Shown here: positions 1 to 6,116 of the stretch, one piece after another
Position numbering within the stretch: position 1 is the stretch's first letter
Layout of the letters: every line of letters starts with the position of its first letter
Assembly: GCA_013813215.1 (NCBI GenBank)
Contig: JACCSC010000214.1
Span: forward strand, 1-7,446
Direction of reading: 5' to 3'
From: Geodermatophilaceae bacterium
GTDB lineage: Bacteria; Actinomycetota; Actinomycetes; Mycobacteriales; Geodermatophilaceae
Length of the DNA stretch: 7,446 bases
Position numbers and translations under genes: made by a program
The notes under the pieces: generated by a model
What the model saw: only the letters and a program-made list of their open reading frames with translations
The model's database searches: none
What the model was told of the DNA's origin: nothing

Positions 1-403
1 AGCGTCGAGACCGGCGAGATGTAGCCGATGCCCAGGCCGATGCCGCCGATGAAGCCGTACCCGACGTAGACCAGCCAGAGTTGCTCGCTGGCGATCCCCA
101 ACGCGCCGACCAGGAACCCCGCACCCCAGAAGCACGCGGCGGTGAACATGGCCTTGCGGGGTCCGGCGCTCTCGACCCAGGTGCCCAGCACCGCCGCGGA
201 CAGGCCGAGCATGACGATGGCGATCGAGAAGCTCACGCCGATCGCGGTGTTGCTCGTGTCGAAGTGGGTGACCAGCGAGTTCTTGTAGACGCTGGTCGGT
301 AGGCCTGCCCGATGCACAGGTGCACGGCCAGCGCGGCCGGCGGGAACAGCCAGCGGCTGTAGCCCGGCTTGGCCACGGTGTGCTCGCGGTCGAGGAACGC
401 CAG
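1..403 (-). pseudogene. OFA-type MFS transporter, N-terminal part, frameshifted and cut by the window edge
   Basis: The minus strand encodes the start of a major facilitator of the oxalate/formate antiporter family, an inner-membrane carrier for small carboxylates. Read from about 403, the first segment includes FLDREHTVAKPGYSRW and PPAALAVHLCIGQAY. The second resumes in another frame with SVYKNSLVTHFDTS, then SFSIAIVMLGLSAAVLGTWVE, GPRKAMFTAACFWGAGFLVG and GGIGLGIGYISPVSTL. The two join as one family-like protein only if one base is restored at about 297-299 (tac-cg-acc-agc on the minus strand, where an Ala codon such as GCG would be expected). Three predicted membrane helices fall in the visible part and the rest lies off the left edge. 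The start is uncertain. No ATG lies in the first frame near the family's usual start; CTG at 403, GTG at 376 and GTG at 490 are options. It is divergent from mscR. It may be a true pseudogene or a sequencing error. Family assignment is from remembered motifs and is fairly firm; the substrate is inferred. Confidence 0.75.
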
Positions 404-452
404 CGTGAGCGGCCGGACCCCAGCGGCGAGCGGTACACCGTTGGGTCCTGCA

Positions 453-458
453 TAGGCT
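453..458 (+). promoter_or_regulatory. candidate -10 element for mscR (TAGGCT)
   Basis: TAGGCT fits the TAnnnT consensus of actinobacterial housekeeping -10 elements. It would start a transcript near 465, leaving a leader of about 26 bases that contains the GGGAGG ribosome site at 481-486. No convincing -35 hexamer lies 16-18 bases upstream, so this rests on the -10 and its position alone. Confidence 0.25.
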
Positions 459-490
459 GCCGGGAGGAATTCATCGGTCTGGGAGGGCAC

Positions 491-1576
491 ATGGCACACG
501 AGGTGCGGGCCGTCGTGGCGCGGGAGAAGGGCCAGCCGGTCTCGGTCGAGACCATCCTGGTGCCCGACCCTGGCCCCGGTGAGGCGCTGGTCCGGGTACA
601 GGCCTGCGGGGTCTGCCACACCGACCTGCACTACCGCGAGGGCGGAATCAACGACGACTTCCCGTTCCTGCTTGGCCACGAGGCGGCGGGCGTGGTCGAG
701 TCGGTCGGTCCCGATGTCGAGGACCTGGCCGCGGGCGACTTCGTGATCCTGAACTGGCGGGCCGTGTGCGGGACGTGCCGGGCCTGCCGACGCGGTCAGC
801 CCTGGTACTGCTTCAGCACGCACAACGCGACGCAGAAGATGACGCTGGCCGACGGCACCGCGCTCAGCCCGGCGCTGGGGATCGGCGCCTTCGCCCAGAA
901 GACGCTGGTCGCGGCCGGGCAGTGCACCAAGGTCGATCCGCGGGCCCGGCCGGAGGCGGCCGGCCTGCTCGGCTGCGGGGTGATGGCCGGCTTCGGGGCC
1001 GCGGTCAACACCGGCGGCATCGGGCGCGGCCAGTCGATCGCGGTGATCGGCTGCGGCGGGGTCGGGGTGGCCGCCATCGCCGGGGCCAAGCTGGCCGGCG
1101 CATCGACGATCATCGGCGTGGACATCGACCCGCGGAAGCTCGCCACCGCGGAGCGGATGGGCGCGACCCACACCGTCGACTCCCGCGACGTCGACCCCGT
1201 CGAGGCGATCAGGGAGCTGACCGGCGGGCACGGCGCGGACGTCGTGGTCGAAGCGGTGGGCCGGCCGGAGACGTACAAGCAGGCGTTCTACGCCCGTGAC
1301 CTGGCCGGCACGCTGGTGCAGGTCGGCGTACCGACGCCGGACATGAGGATCGAGCTGCCGCTCATCGAGCTGTTCGGGCGCGGTGGCGCGCTCAGGTCCA
1401 GCTGGTACGGCGACTGCCTGCCCAGCCGCGACTTCCCGATGCTCATCGACCTGTACCTGCAGGGCCGCTTCGACCTGGACGCCTTCGTCAGCGAGACGAT
1501 CGGCATCGACGACGTTGAGGCGGCGTTCGAGAAGATGCACCGCGGCGAGGTCCTGCGTTCGGTGGTCGTGTTGTGA
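491..1576 (+). CDS. mscR: S-(hydroxymethyl)mycothiol dehydrogenase (mycothiol-dependent formaldehyde dehydrogenase)
   Basis: Cytoplasmic, zinc-dependent, medium-chain alcohol dehydrogenase. In this family, S-hydroxymethylmycothiol (formed from formaldehyde and mycothiol) is oxidised by NAD to S-formylmycothiol; mycobacterial MscR also has nitrosomycothiol reductase activity. The 361 residues match the family length. Visible residues are the catalytic-zinc ligands C42 (GVCHTD), H63 (GHEAAG) and C162 (LLGCGVMAG); the structural-zinc cysteines C93, C96, C99 and C107; the Rossmann loop G187-C-G-G-V-G192; and acidic D211, which favours NAD over NADP. The ATG at 491 is chosen because GGGAGG ends four bases before it and the protein then begins MAHEVRAVV like its relatives. 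An open frame continues upstream to 320 but overlaps the divergent transporter and has no family character. The gene ends in a GTGA overlap with the hydrolase, so the two are probably co-transcribed and translationally coupled. Family call is firm; the exact substrate is inferred from homology. Confidence 0.93.
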   Translation: MAHEVRAVVAREKGQPVSVETILVPDPGPGEALVRVQACGVCHTDLHYREGGINDDFPFLLGHEAAGVVESVGPDVEDLAAGDFVILNWRAVCGTCRACRRGQPWYCFSTHNATQKMTLADGTALSPALGIGAFAQKTLVAAGQCTKVDPRARPEAAGLLGCGVMAGFGAAVNTGGIGRGQSIAVIGCGGVGVAAIAGAKLAGASTIIGVDIDPRKLATAERMGATHTVDSRDVDPVEAIRELTGGHGADVVVEAVGRPETYKQAFYARDLAGTLVQVGVPTPDMRIELPLIELFGRGGALRSSWYGDCLPSRDFPMLIDLYLQGRFDLDAFVSETIGIDDVEAAFEKMHRGEVLRSVVVL

Positions 1577-2178
1577 CGCGCATCGAGAAGGTCGTCACGT
1601 CCGGGGTGTTCAGCCTGGACGGCGAGGACTTCGACGTCGACAACAACATCTGGCTGATCGGTGACGACTCCGAGGTGCTGATCGTCGACGCGGCGCACGA
1701 CGCCGCGCCGATCGTGGCGGCGGTGGCCGGTCGGCGGGCGGTCGGCATCGTCTGCACCCACGGGCACAACGACCACATCAACGCCGTCGGCGACCTGTAC
1801 GACGCCGTGCGGGCCCCGATCCACCTGCACCCGGGTGACCGCATGCTCTGGGACGCCGTCTACCCCGAAGTCGGGCCGGACCTCGAACTGGCCGACGGCG
1901 ACGTCCTGACCGTGGCCGGCACCTCGTTGCACGTCCTGAACACGCCCGGCCACTCGCCGGGCTCGTGCTGTCTGTACGCCGCCGAGCTGGGGGTGCTGTT
2001 CTCCGGTGACACCCTGTTCAACGGCGGTCCGGGTGCGACCGGCCGGTCGTACTCCGACCACCCGACCATCGTCGCCTCGATCGCCGACCGGCTGCTGACG
2101 CTGCCGCCGGAGACCGTGGTCCACACCGGGCACGGCGAGGACACCACGATCGGCGCGGAGGCAGACCGGGCGGGCTGA
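1573..2178 (+). CDS. MBL-fold metallo-hydrolase, mscR-linked; candidate S-formylmycothiol hydrolase
   Basis: A 201-residue, single-domain metallo-beta-lactamase-fold hydrolase with a glyoxalase II-like metal site. Visible ligands are the H63-G-H65-N-D67-H68 motif, H127 in TPGHSPGS, D146 in FSGDTLFNGG and H187 in HTGHGED. This complete set predicts two bound metal ions and an active enzyme. There is no signal peptide, so it should be cytoplasmic. The GTG start at 1573 overlaps the mscR stop (GTGA), which fixes the start and implies translational coupling. A homologous gene pair occurs in mycobacteria (Rv2259-Rv2260, from memory). Because MscR makes S-formylmycothiol, a thioester, and glyoxalase II-like enzymes cleave glutathione thioesters, hydrolysis to formate plus mycothiol is the natural inference; that function is not shown by the sequence. 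Another mycothiol thioester, or a general detoxification role, is possible. Confidence 0.88.
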   Translation: MTRIEKVVTSGVFSLDGEDFDVDNNIWLIGDDSEVLIVDAAHDAAPIVAAVAGRRAVGIVCTHGHNDHINAVGDLYDAVRAPIHLHPGDRMLWDAVYPEVGPDLELADGDVLTVAGTSLHVLNTPGHSPGSCCLYAAELGVLFSGDTLFNGGPGATGRSYSDHPTIVASIADRLLTLPPETVVHTGHGEDTTIGAEADRAG

Positions 2179-2189
2179 GCGGTGCCACG

Positions 2190-2211
2190 CCATCGGCGGT
2201 CTTGACGATGG
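2190..2211. terminator. weak inverted repeat between convergent genes
   Basis: CCATCG at 2190-2195 and CGATGG at 2206-2211 form a perfect 6-bp stem around a 10-base loop. It sits 11 bases after the hydrolase stop, in the 71-base convergent gap before the lipoprotein gene's end. There is no T-tract on either strand, and the stem is short for GC-rich DNA, so a terminator role is only possible. It is the only candidate I see in this gap. Confidence 0.2.
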
Positions 2212-2249
2212 ACCGGATCAAAGGCGACTGGTGGGACGGTTGCAGCTGC

Positions 2250-3020
2250 CTAGTTGTCCTGCAGGATGCTGACGCCGGCCTCCCCGACGGAGGAAAACTC
2301 GACGGCTGTCGCGGTTCCTCCGATGGTCGTGTCGTATGTAAGGCCGCCATCGATCTGCACGCGCATCCGCAGCACGTCGTCCTGCCCCACCGCATCGAGT
2401 TGCGGGCACGGGGTCACGAAGTTAACGATCGCGTTGTCGCCGCGGTAGTCGAAACTGTACTCGTGCTGGGTCGTGTCGAAGTGGGCGCGGAAGGAGCACG
2501 GACCGGTCCCCTGGTCGAACTGGACGATCTGGAAGACCAGGGTGACGCACTCTCCGGCCGCAGCATCAGGATTCCGATTGAGCAGGTCGATCTGCGGCGA
2601 GTCGTCGCACTCCGATGCAAGCCGGTTCTGGCGAGCCGGACCCGAACAAGCCGCCACGTCGGCGATGAACTGCTCCTGCGAGCGGTAGGAGGACCAAGCG
2701 CTCTGGTAGTAGCTGGACGTCTGGGCAACGGCAGCCGCGTTGTTCAGCGTCAGCGCCGCACCGGTAGCGGACTCGCAGGCGATGTCGCGGGCGCTGTTGT
2801 ACTCGTTGATGATCTGCTGCGGATCGACCGTCGTGGTCGGCGCTGAGGACGGAGGCCGGGTGGTCGTCGCCGCAGTGGCGGGTGCTCCGGACGTCCCGTT
2901 GAACGTCGAATCCGCAAGGGATGCCCCGTTCCCGGCGATCTCCGTGGCGCATGCGCCCAGGAGCACGGCCAGGGCAGTCCCGGCAACAGCATGTACAGCG
3001 ACATGGATGCGACGGCGCAT
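2250..3020 (-). CDS. secreted lipoprotein, unknown function, cysteine-rich
   Basis: I do not recognise this gene by name. It encodes 256 residues. A basic start (MRRR), a hydrophobic stretch and a lipobox ending L21-G22-A23-C24 mark a type II signal peptide; C24 would be lipidated and the protein held on the outer face of the membrane. Residues about 43-65 are a Thr/Pro/Ser/Ala-rich linker, typical of actinobacterial exported proteins. Residues about 66-140 look helical. Residues about 155-250 look beta-rich, with a pattern (DVLRMRV, then LTYDTTIGGTATAV) that faintly recalls small OB-like barrels; that is a guess. Six further cysteines (82, 125, 138, 158, 175, 205) could form three disulfides. 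The start at 3020 is chosen over upstream codons because it alone puts the signal peptide at the N-terminus. TACCCT (3061 to 3056, minus strand) is a weak -10 candidate. The gene stands alone, convergent with the hydrolase and divergent from purF. Confidence 0.85.
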   Translation of the reverse strand: MRRRIHVAVHAVAGTALAVLLGACATEIAGNGASLADSTFNGTSGAPATAATTTRPPSSAPTTTVDPQQIINEYNSARDIACESATGAALTLNNAAAVAQTSSYYQSAWSSYRSQEQFIADVAACSGPARQNRLASECDDSPQIDLLNRNPDAAAGECVTLVFQIVQFDQGTGPCSFRAHFDTTQHEYSFDYRGDNAIVNFVTPCPQLDAVGQDDVLRMRVQIDGGLTYDTTIGGTATAVEFSSVGEAGVSILQDN

Positions 3021-3169
3021 GCGGGCCCCCGAAGATCGCCTTGGCTGGTTGACACAGGGTAAGAGGGAGCTCACCCAGTTGCATCTCGTGGGATCGATCC
3101 ATGATGTAGGGGTATCGAGTGTCACCGCCTTACCACTGCTGGATGCGCCGGTCGCGGACGCGGGGCGGA

Positions 3170-3175
3170 TAGGGT
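3170..3175 (+). promoter_or_regulatory. candidate -10 element for a leaderless purF transcript (TAGGGT)
   Basis: TAGGGT fits TAnnnT and ends six bases before the GTG at 3182. A transcript starting 7 bases downstream of the hexamer would begin exactly on the start codon. Leaderless mRNAs with this spacing are common in actinobacteria. There is no good Shine-Dalgarno before the GTG, only a G-rich run, which fits this reading. No -35 hexamer is evident 16-18 bases upstream. Confidence 0.4.
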
Positions 3176-3181
3176 GGGCGG

Positions 3182-4657
3182 GTGCCAGATGCCGCTAGCG
3201 ACATCGCGCTGGACGAGCGGCCCCCGAAGGACGCCTGTGGTGTCTTCGGCGTGTGGGCCCACGGTGAGGACGTCGCCAAGCTGACCTACTACGGCCTCTA
3301 CGCCCTGCAGCATCGTGGCCAGGAAGCCGCGGGCATGGCGGTCAGCGACGGAGCCAGCGTCGTCGTCTACAAGGATCTCGGCCTGGTCAGTCAGGTGTTC
3401 GACGAGCCAACGTTGGCCTCGTTGAGCGGGCACCTCGCCATCGGGCACACCCGCTACTCCACGACCGGCGGCTGCACCTGGGAGAACGCGCAGCCCACCT
3501 TCCGCACCACCTCCGCGGGCACGGTGCTCGCCCTCGGCCATAACGGCAACCTGGTCAACTCAGCCGAACTGGCCGCCACGCTGTCCTCGGATCGCGGCGG
3601 CATGCCGATCACGAGTACCGACTCCGACGTGATCACCAGCCTGCTCGCCATGCGCCCCGACCAGTCGGTCGAGGCCGCCGCGATGGAGGTGCTCCCTACC
3701 CTGCGCGGCGCGTTCAGCCTGGTGTTCATGGACGAGCACACCCTGTACGCCGCCCGCGACCCGCACGGCGTACGGCCCCTCGTCCTCGGCCGGCTCGAAC
3801 GGGGCTGGGTGGTGGCCAGCGAGACCGCCGCCCTGGACATCGTCGGCGCCTCAGTGGTCCGAGAGGTCGAGCCCGGCGAGCTCATCGCGATCGACGAGGC
3901 CGGCCTGCGCTCGGAGCACTTCGCGCCATCCACGCCCAAGGGCTGCCTGTTCGAGTACGTCTACCTCGCCCGCCCCGACACCACGATCGCCGGTCGCGGC
4001 GTGCACGCCGCCCGGGTCGAGATCGGCCGTCGGCTGGCGAAGGAGCAGCCGGCCGACGCCGACCTCGTCATCCCCGTCCCGGAGTCCGGCACGCCGGCCG
4101 CCGTGGGCTTCGCCGAGGCCTCCGGCATCCCCTACGGCGTCGGCCTGGTCAAGAACTCCTACGTCGGGCGCACCTTCATCCAACCGTCGCAAACCATCCG
4201 CCAGCTCGGCATCCGGCTCAAGCTCAACCCGCTGCGTGACGTCATCCGGGGCAAGCGGCTGGTCGTCGTCGACGACTCGATCGTGCGGGGCAACACCCAG
4301 CGGGCGCTGGTCCGGATGCTGCGGGAGTCCGGCGCGATCGAGGTACATGTACGGATCGCCAGCCCGCCGGTCACGTGGCCGTGCTTCTACGGCATCGACT
4401 TCCCGACTCGGGCGGAGCTGATTGCCAACGGCCTGGACCTCGAGGGGATCCGCACCTCGATCAACGCCGACTCCCTCGGCTACGTGTCGCTGGACGGCGT
4501 CGTCGCAGCGACCGAGCAACCGCGCAACCGGCTCTGCCGGGCCTGCTACGACGGCGAGTACCCGATCGAGATCCCGGATGCCCAGCTCGTCGGCAAGCAC
4601 GTGCTGGAGGGCATCGGCCGCCGTGGAGCGGTGGAGCGGGTGGGCAGCACGGCGTGA
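3182..4657 (+). CDS. purF: amidophosphoribosyltransferase (glutamine PRPP amidotransferase)
   Basis: Catalyses the first committed step of purine synthesis: PRPP plus glutamine gives 5-phosphoribosylamine. It has 491 residues. The N-terminal class II glutaminase domain (about 19-255) has nucleophile C19 in DACGVFG, exposed by removing an 18-residue propeptide, plus HTRYSTTG (89-96) and GHNGNLVN (119-126). The phosphoribosyltransferase domain (about 256-460) carries NSYVGRTFIQPSQ and the PRPP loop VVVDDSIVRGNT (361-372). C255, C401, C452 and C455 (LCRAC) correspond to the four ligands of the 4Fe-4S cluster known in Bacillus PurF, so a cluster is predicted. The GTG at 3182 gives a propeptide of plausible length. 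The gene overlaps purM by four bases (GTGA). It probably responds to purine levels through nucleotide feedback, as the family does; no purine riboswitch is visible upstream. Confidence 0.96.
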   Translation: MPDAASDIALDERPPKDACGVFGVWAHGEDVAKLTYYGLYALQHRGQEAAGMAVSDGASVVVYKDLGLVSQVFDEPTLASLSGHLAIGHTRYSTTGGCTWENAQPTFRTTSAGTVLALGHNGNLVNSAELAATLSSDRGGMPITSTDSDVITSLLAMRPDQSVEAAAMEVLPTLRGAFSLVFMDEHTLYAARDPHGVRPLVLGRLERGWVVASETAALDIVGASVVREVEPGELIAIDEAGLRSEHFAPSTPKGCLFEYVYLARPDTTIAGRGVHAARVEIGRRLAKEQPADADLVIPVPESGTPAAVGFAEASGIPYGVGLVKNSYVGRTFIQPSQTIRQLGIRLKLNPLRDVIRGKRLVVVDDSIVRGNTQRALVRMLRESGAIEVHVRIASPPVTWPCFYGIDFPTRAELIANGLDLEGIRTSINADSLGYVSLDGVVAATEQPRNRLCRACYDGEYPIEIPDAQLVGKHVLEGIGRRGAVERVGSTA

Positions 4658-5727
4658 GCGGCAGGTCCACCGCGGCTCCCCGCGAAATGTCGTACGCCGA
4701 GGCCGGGGTGGACATCGAAGCCGGCGACCGGGCGGTGCAGCTGATCGGCGACGTCGTACGCCGGACGCATCGGCCGGGGGTGCTCGGCGGCCTCGGCGGC
4801 TTCTCGGCGCTGTTCGAGCTCGACCTGAGCCGCTGGCCGCGCCCCCTGCTGGCCGCCTCCACCGACGGGGTCGGCACCAAGATCGCCATCGCCCGCGCCC
4901 TCGACGTCCACGACACCGTCGGGATCGACCTGGTGGCCATGCTCGTCGACGACCTCGTCTGCTGCGGCGCCGAGCCGCTGTTCCTGCAGGACTACATCGC
5001 CTGCGGCAAGGTCGTCCCCGAGCGGGTCGCGGAGCTGGTCAGGGGCATCGCCACCGGCTGCCAGCTCGCCGGCTGCGCCCTGGTCGGCGGCGAGACCGCC
5101 GAGCACGCCGATCTCATGGCCCCCGACGAGTACGACGTGTCGGGTACGGCGGTCGGGGTGGTCGACGCCGACCGGCGGCTCGGCGCGGAGCGGGTCCGAA
5201 CCGGGGACGCGGTGATCGCGATGGGCTCCACCGGGCTGCACAGCAACGGTTACGTGCTGGCCCGCCGGGTCCTGCTCCGCGACGCGGGACTGTCCCTGGA
5301 CGAGCAGCCGGCCGAACTCGGCCGCCAACTGGGCTCCGAGCTGCTCGAACCGACCCGGATCTATGCCGGCGACTGCCTCGCGCTCGCGGCCGCTCTCGAA
5401 GCCCGGGTCTTCGCCCACGTCACCGGTGGTGGCCTGGCTGGCAACCTGGCCCGGGTGGTCCCGGAGGGCCACTGCGCCGTGGTGGAGCGGGCCACCTGGT
5501 CACCGCAGCCGGTGTTCGCCCTGATCGCCGACCGTGGCGGCGTGGCGCCGTCGGAGATGGAGCGGACGTTCAACATGGGGGTCGGCATGGTCGCGGTCGT
5601 GACCGCGGCGGACGCCGACACCGCCGTACACCTGCTCACCGAGCGCGGCGTGCCGGCCTGGGTGGCCGGACAGGTCGCCGCCGAGGACGGGCCGGGCTCG
5701 GTCCGCCTGGTCGGCCGGCACCCCTGA
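4654..5727 (+). CDS. purM: phosphoribosylformylglycinamidine cyclo-ligase (AIR synthetase)
   Basis: Cytoplasmic enzyme that closes the imidazole ring, converting FGAM and ATP to aminoimidazole ribonucleotide, step 5 of purine synthesis. The 357 residues match actinobacterial PurM. Motifs in order are SYAEAGVDIEAGDRAV (13-28), VLGGLGGFSALF (43-54), the ATP/phosphate loop STDGVGTK (69-76), VDDLVCCGAEPLF (98-110), LVGGETAEH (143-151), STGLHSNGY, HVTGGG and NMGVGM. The GTG start at 4654 overlaps the purF stop as GTGA; the ATG at 4687 is an alternative but would drop 11 residues and lose the coupled arrangement. The open frame extends further upstream to 4375, inside purF, without family character. 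It is co-transcribed with purF. Its stop is only 16 bases from the convergent DUF3073 stop, leaving no room for a separate terminator. Confidence 0.96.
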   Translation: MSGRSTAAPREMSYAEAGVDIEAGDRAVQLIGDVVRRTHRPGVLGGLGGFSALFELDLSRWPRPLLAASTDGVGTKIAIARALDVHDTVGIDLVAMLVDDLVCCGAEPLFLQDYIACGKVVPERVAELVRGIATGCQLAGCALVGGETAEHADLMAPDEYDVSGTAVGVVDADRRLGAERVRTGDAVIAMGSTGLHSNGYVLARRVLLRDAGLSLDEQPAELGRQLGSELLEPTRIYAGDCLALAAALEARVFAHVTGGGLAGNLARVVPEGHCAVVERATWSPQPVFALIADRGGVAPSEMERTFNMGVGMVAVVTAADADTAVHLLTERGVPAWVAGQVAAEDGPGSVRLVGRHP

Positions 5728-5743
5728 GCCTTCGAGGCGAGCG

Positions 5744-5935
5744 TCAGCGCTTGGAGGAGGCCCGGTCGTCGCCGTAGTAGTAGTCGTCGTCGTGCTCGAC
5801 CGGGTCGACGAACCCGGGCTCGGAGGGGGACCCCGCGAGCTCGCGCTGCAGCGCGGTCAGGTCGGTGTTCGGGCTGCTGTACTTCAGGTCCCGAGCGACC
5901 TTGGTCTGCTTGGCTTTCGCACGGCCGCGCCCCAT
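5744..5935 (-). CDS. DUF3073 family small protein
   Basis: A 63-residue protein of an actinobacterial family of unknown function, commonly found next to purM. The N-terminal part is strongly basic and is the conserved family signature (MGRGRAKAKQTKVARDLKYS, then SPNTDLTALQRELAG). The C-terminal part is acidic and tyrosine-rich (EHDDDYYYGDD, 48-58) and ends in a basic tail, SSKR. The split charge suggests a nucleic-acid or ribosome contact with a disordered tail, which is inference. It has no signal peptide or membrane segment. The ATG at 5935 is chosen because it begins the family signature and has a G-rich ribosome site (GAGGGGG) a few bases upstream; the frame stays open upstream to 6055 but that part is not family-like. 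It has its own structured leader and lies downstream of vdh on the same strand, so it may also receive read-through. It converges on purM. Confidence 0.92.
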   Translation of the reverse strand: MGRGRAKAKQTKVARDLKYSSPNTDLTALQRELAGSPSEPGFVDPVEHDDDYYYGDDRASSKR

Positions 5936-5961
5936 GGCTCGACCCCCTCGCACAGAAAGGC

Positions 5962-5982
5962 GGGGCGGCCAGAGGCGGCCCC
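5962..5982 (-). promoter_or_regulatory. hairpin in the DUF3073 5' leader
   Basis: Read on the minus strand, GGGGC and GCCCC arms enclose a C-C mismatch, then GCC and GGC arms around a TCT loop, giving a 5+3 bp stem. It ends 26 bases before the DUF3073 ATG, just ahead of the ribosome site. It could shape translation of DUF3073 or act as a terminator for vdh read-through. Nothing indicates a ligand. Confidence 0.3.
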
Positions 5983-5992
5983 GACACGTGTC
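5983..5992. promoter_or_regulatory. 10-bp perfect palindrome GACACGTGTC, possible operator
   Basis: GACACGTGTC is its own reverse complement and lies directly beside the leader hairpin, just downstream of the candidate DUF3073 -10. This position would suit a repressor site. A single 10-bp palindrome can arise by chance and I do not recognise a matching regulator. Confidence 0.22.
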
Positions 5993-6008
5993 AATGTCTC
6001 GTGCGGAC

Positions 6009-6014
6009 AGCGTA
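6009..6014 (-). promoter_or_regulatory. candidate -10 element for DUF3073 (TACGCT)
   Basis: TACGCT on the minus strand fits TAnnnT. Transcription would begin near 6002, giving a leader of about 67 bases that carries the palindrome, the hairpin and the ribosome site. No clear -35 is seen. It lies just past the inverted repeat that may end vdh transcription, a sensible place for a new promoter. Confidence 0.3.
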
Positions 6015-6036
6015 CCTTTCGCCCGCCCGTCCGGCA

Positions 6037-6060
6037 CGCAGGTAGCCGCGGCCACCTGCG
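6037..6060 (-). terminator. 24-base inverted repeat after vdh, likely transcription terminator
   Basis: Arms CGCAGGT (6037-6043) and ACCTGCG (6054-6060) are perfect complements, and the inner GCCG/CGGC halves continue the dyad, so 11 of 12 base pairs match. The one mismatch is A-C in plus-strand RNA but becomes a G-U pair in minus-strand RNA, so the hairpin is unbroken only in a transcript from vdh. It starts 57 bases after the vdh stop. There is no U-tract, which is common for actinobacterial hairpin terminators. A protein-binding dyad is the alternative. Confidence 0.45.
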
Positions 6061-6116
6061 GTTCCGGTCACACCTCGGCGTACGACGCGATACATGTCAC
6101 TGCCGAGCCGACCCGG

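Noticed and set aside
233..1540. Long minus-strand open frame across mscR
   Set aside because: Only its first-translated part upstream of mscR overlaps the transporter's N-terminal segment; the portion opposite mscR is low-complexity antisense of a GC-rich gene.
3049..3054. TTGACA on the plus strand upstream of purF
   Set aside because: A perfect -35 hexamer, but no -10-like sequence follows at 16-19 bases.
3091..3100. Palindrome GGATCGATCC in the lipoprotein-purF gap
   Set aside because: Ten bases, not extended by flanks and not placed against a convincing promoter; could be chance.
4375..4653. Upstream extension of the purM frame inside purF
   Set aside because: Arginine- and proline-rich translation typical of a shifted GC-rich frame; PurM similarity begins only after 4654.
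5728..5738. Small hairpin GCCTTCGAGGC between purM and DUF3073
   Set aside because: A four-base stem with a three-base loop and no T-tract is too weak to call a terminator, even though the 16-base gap would suit one.
6074..6107. CTCGGC / GCCGAG inverted repeat after the vdh stop
   Set aside because: A 6-bp stem with a 22-base loop is weak, and the repeat at 6037-6060 is a far better terminator candidate.
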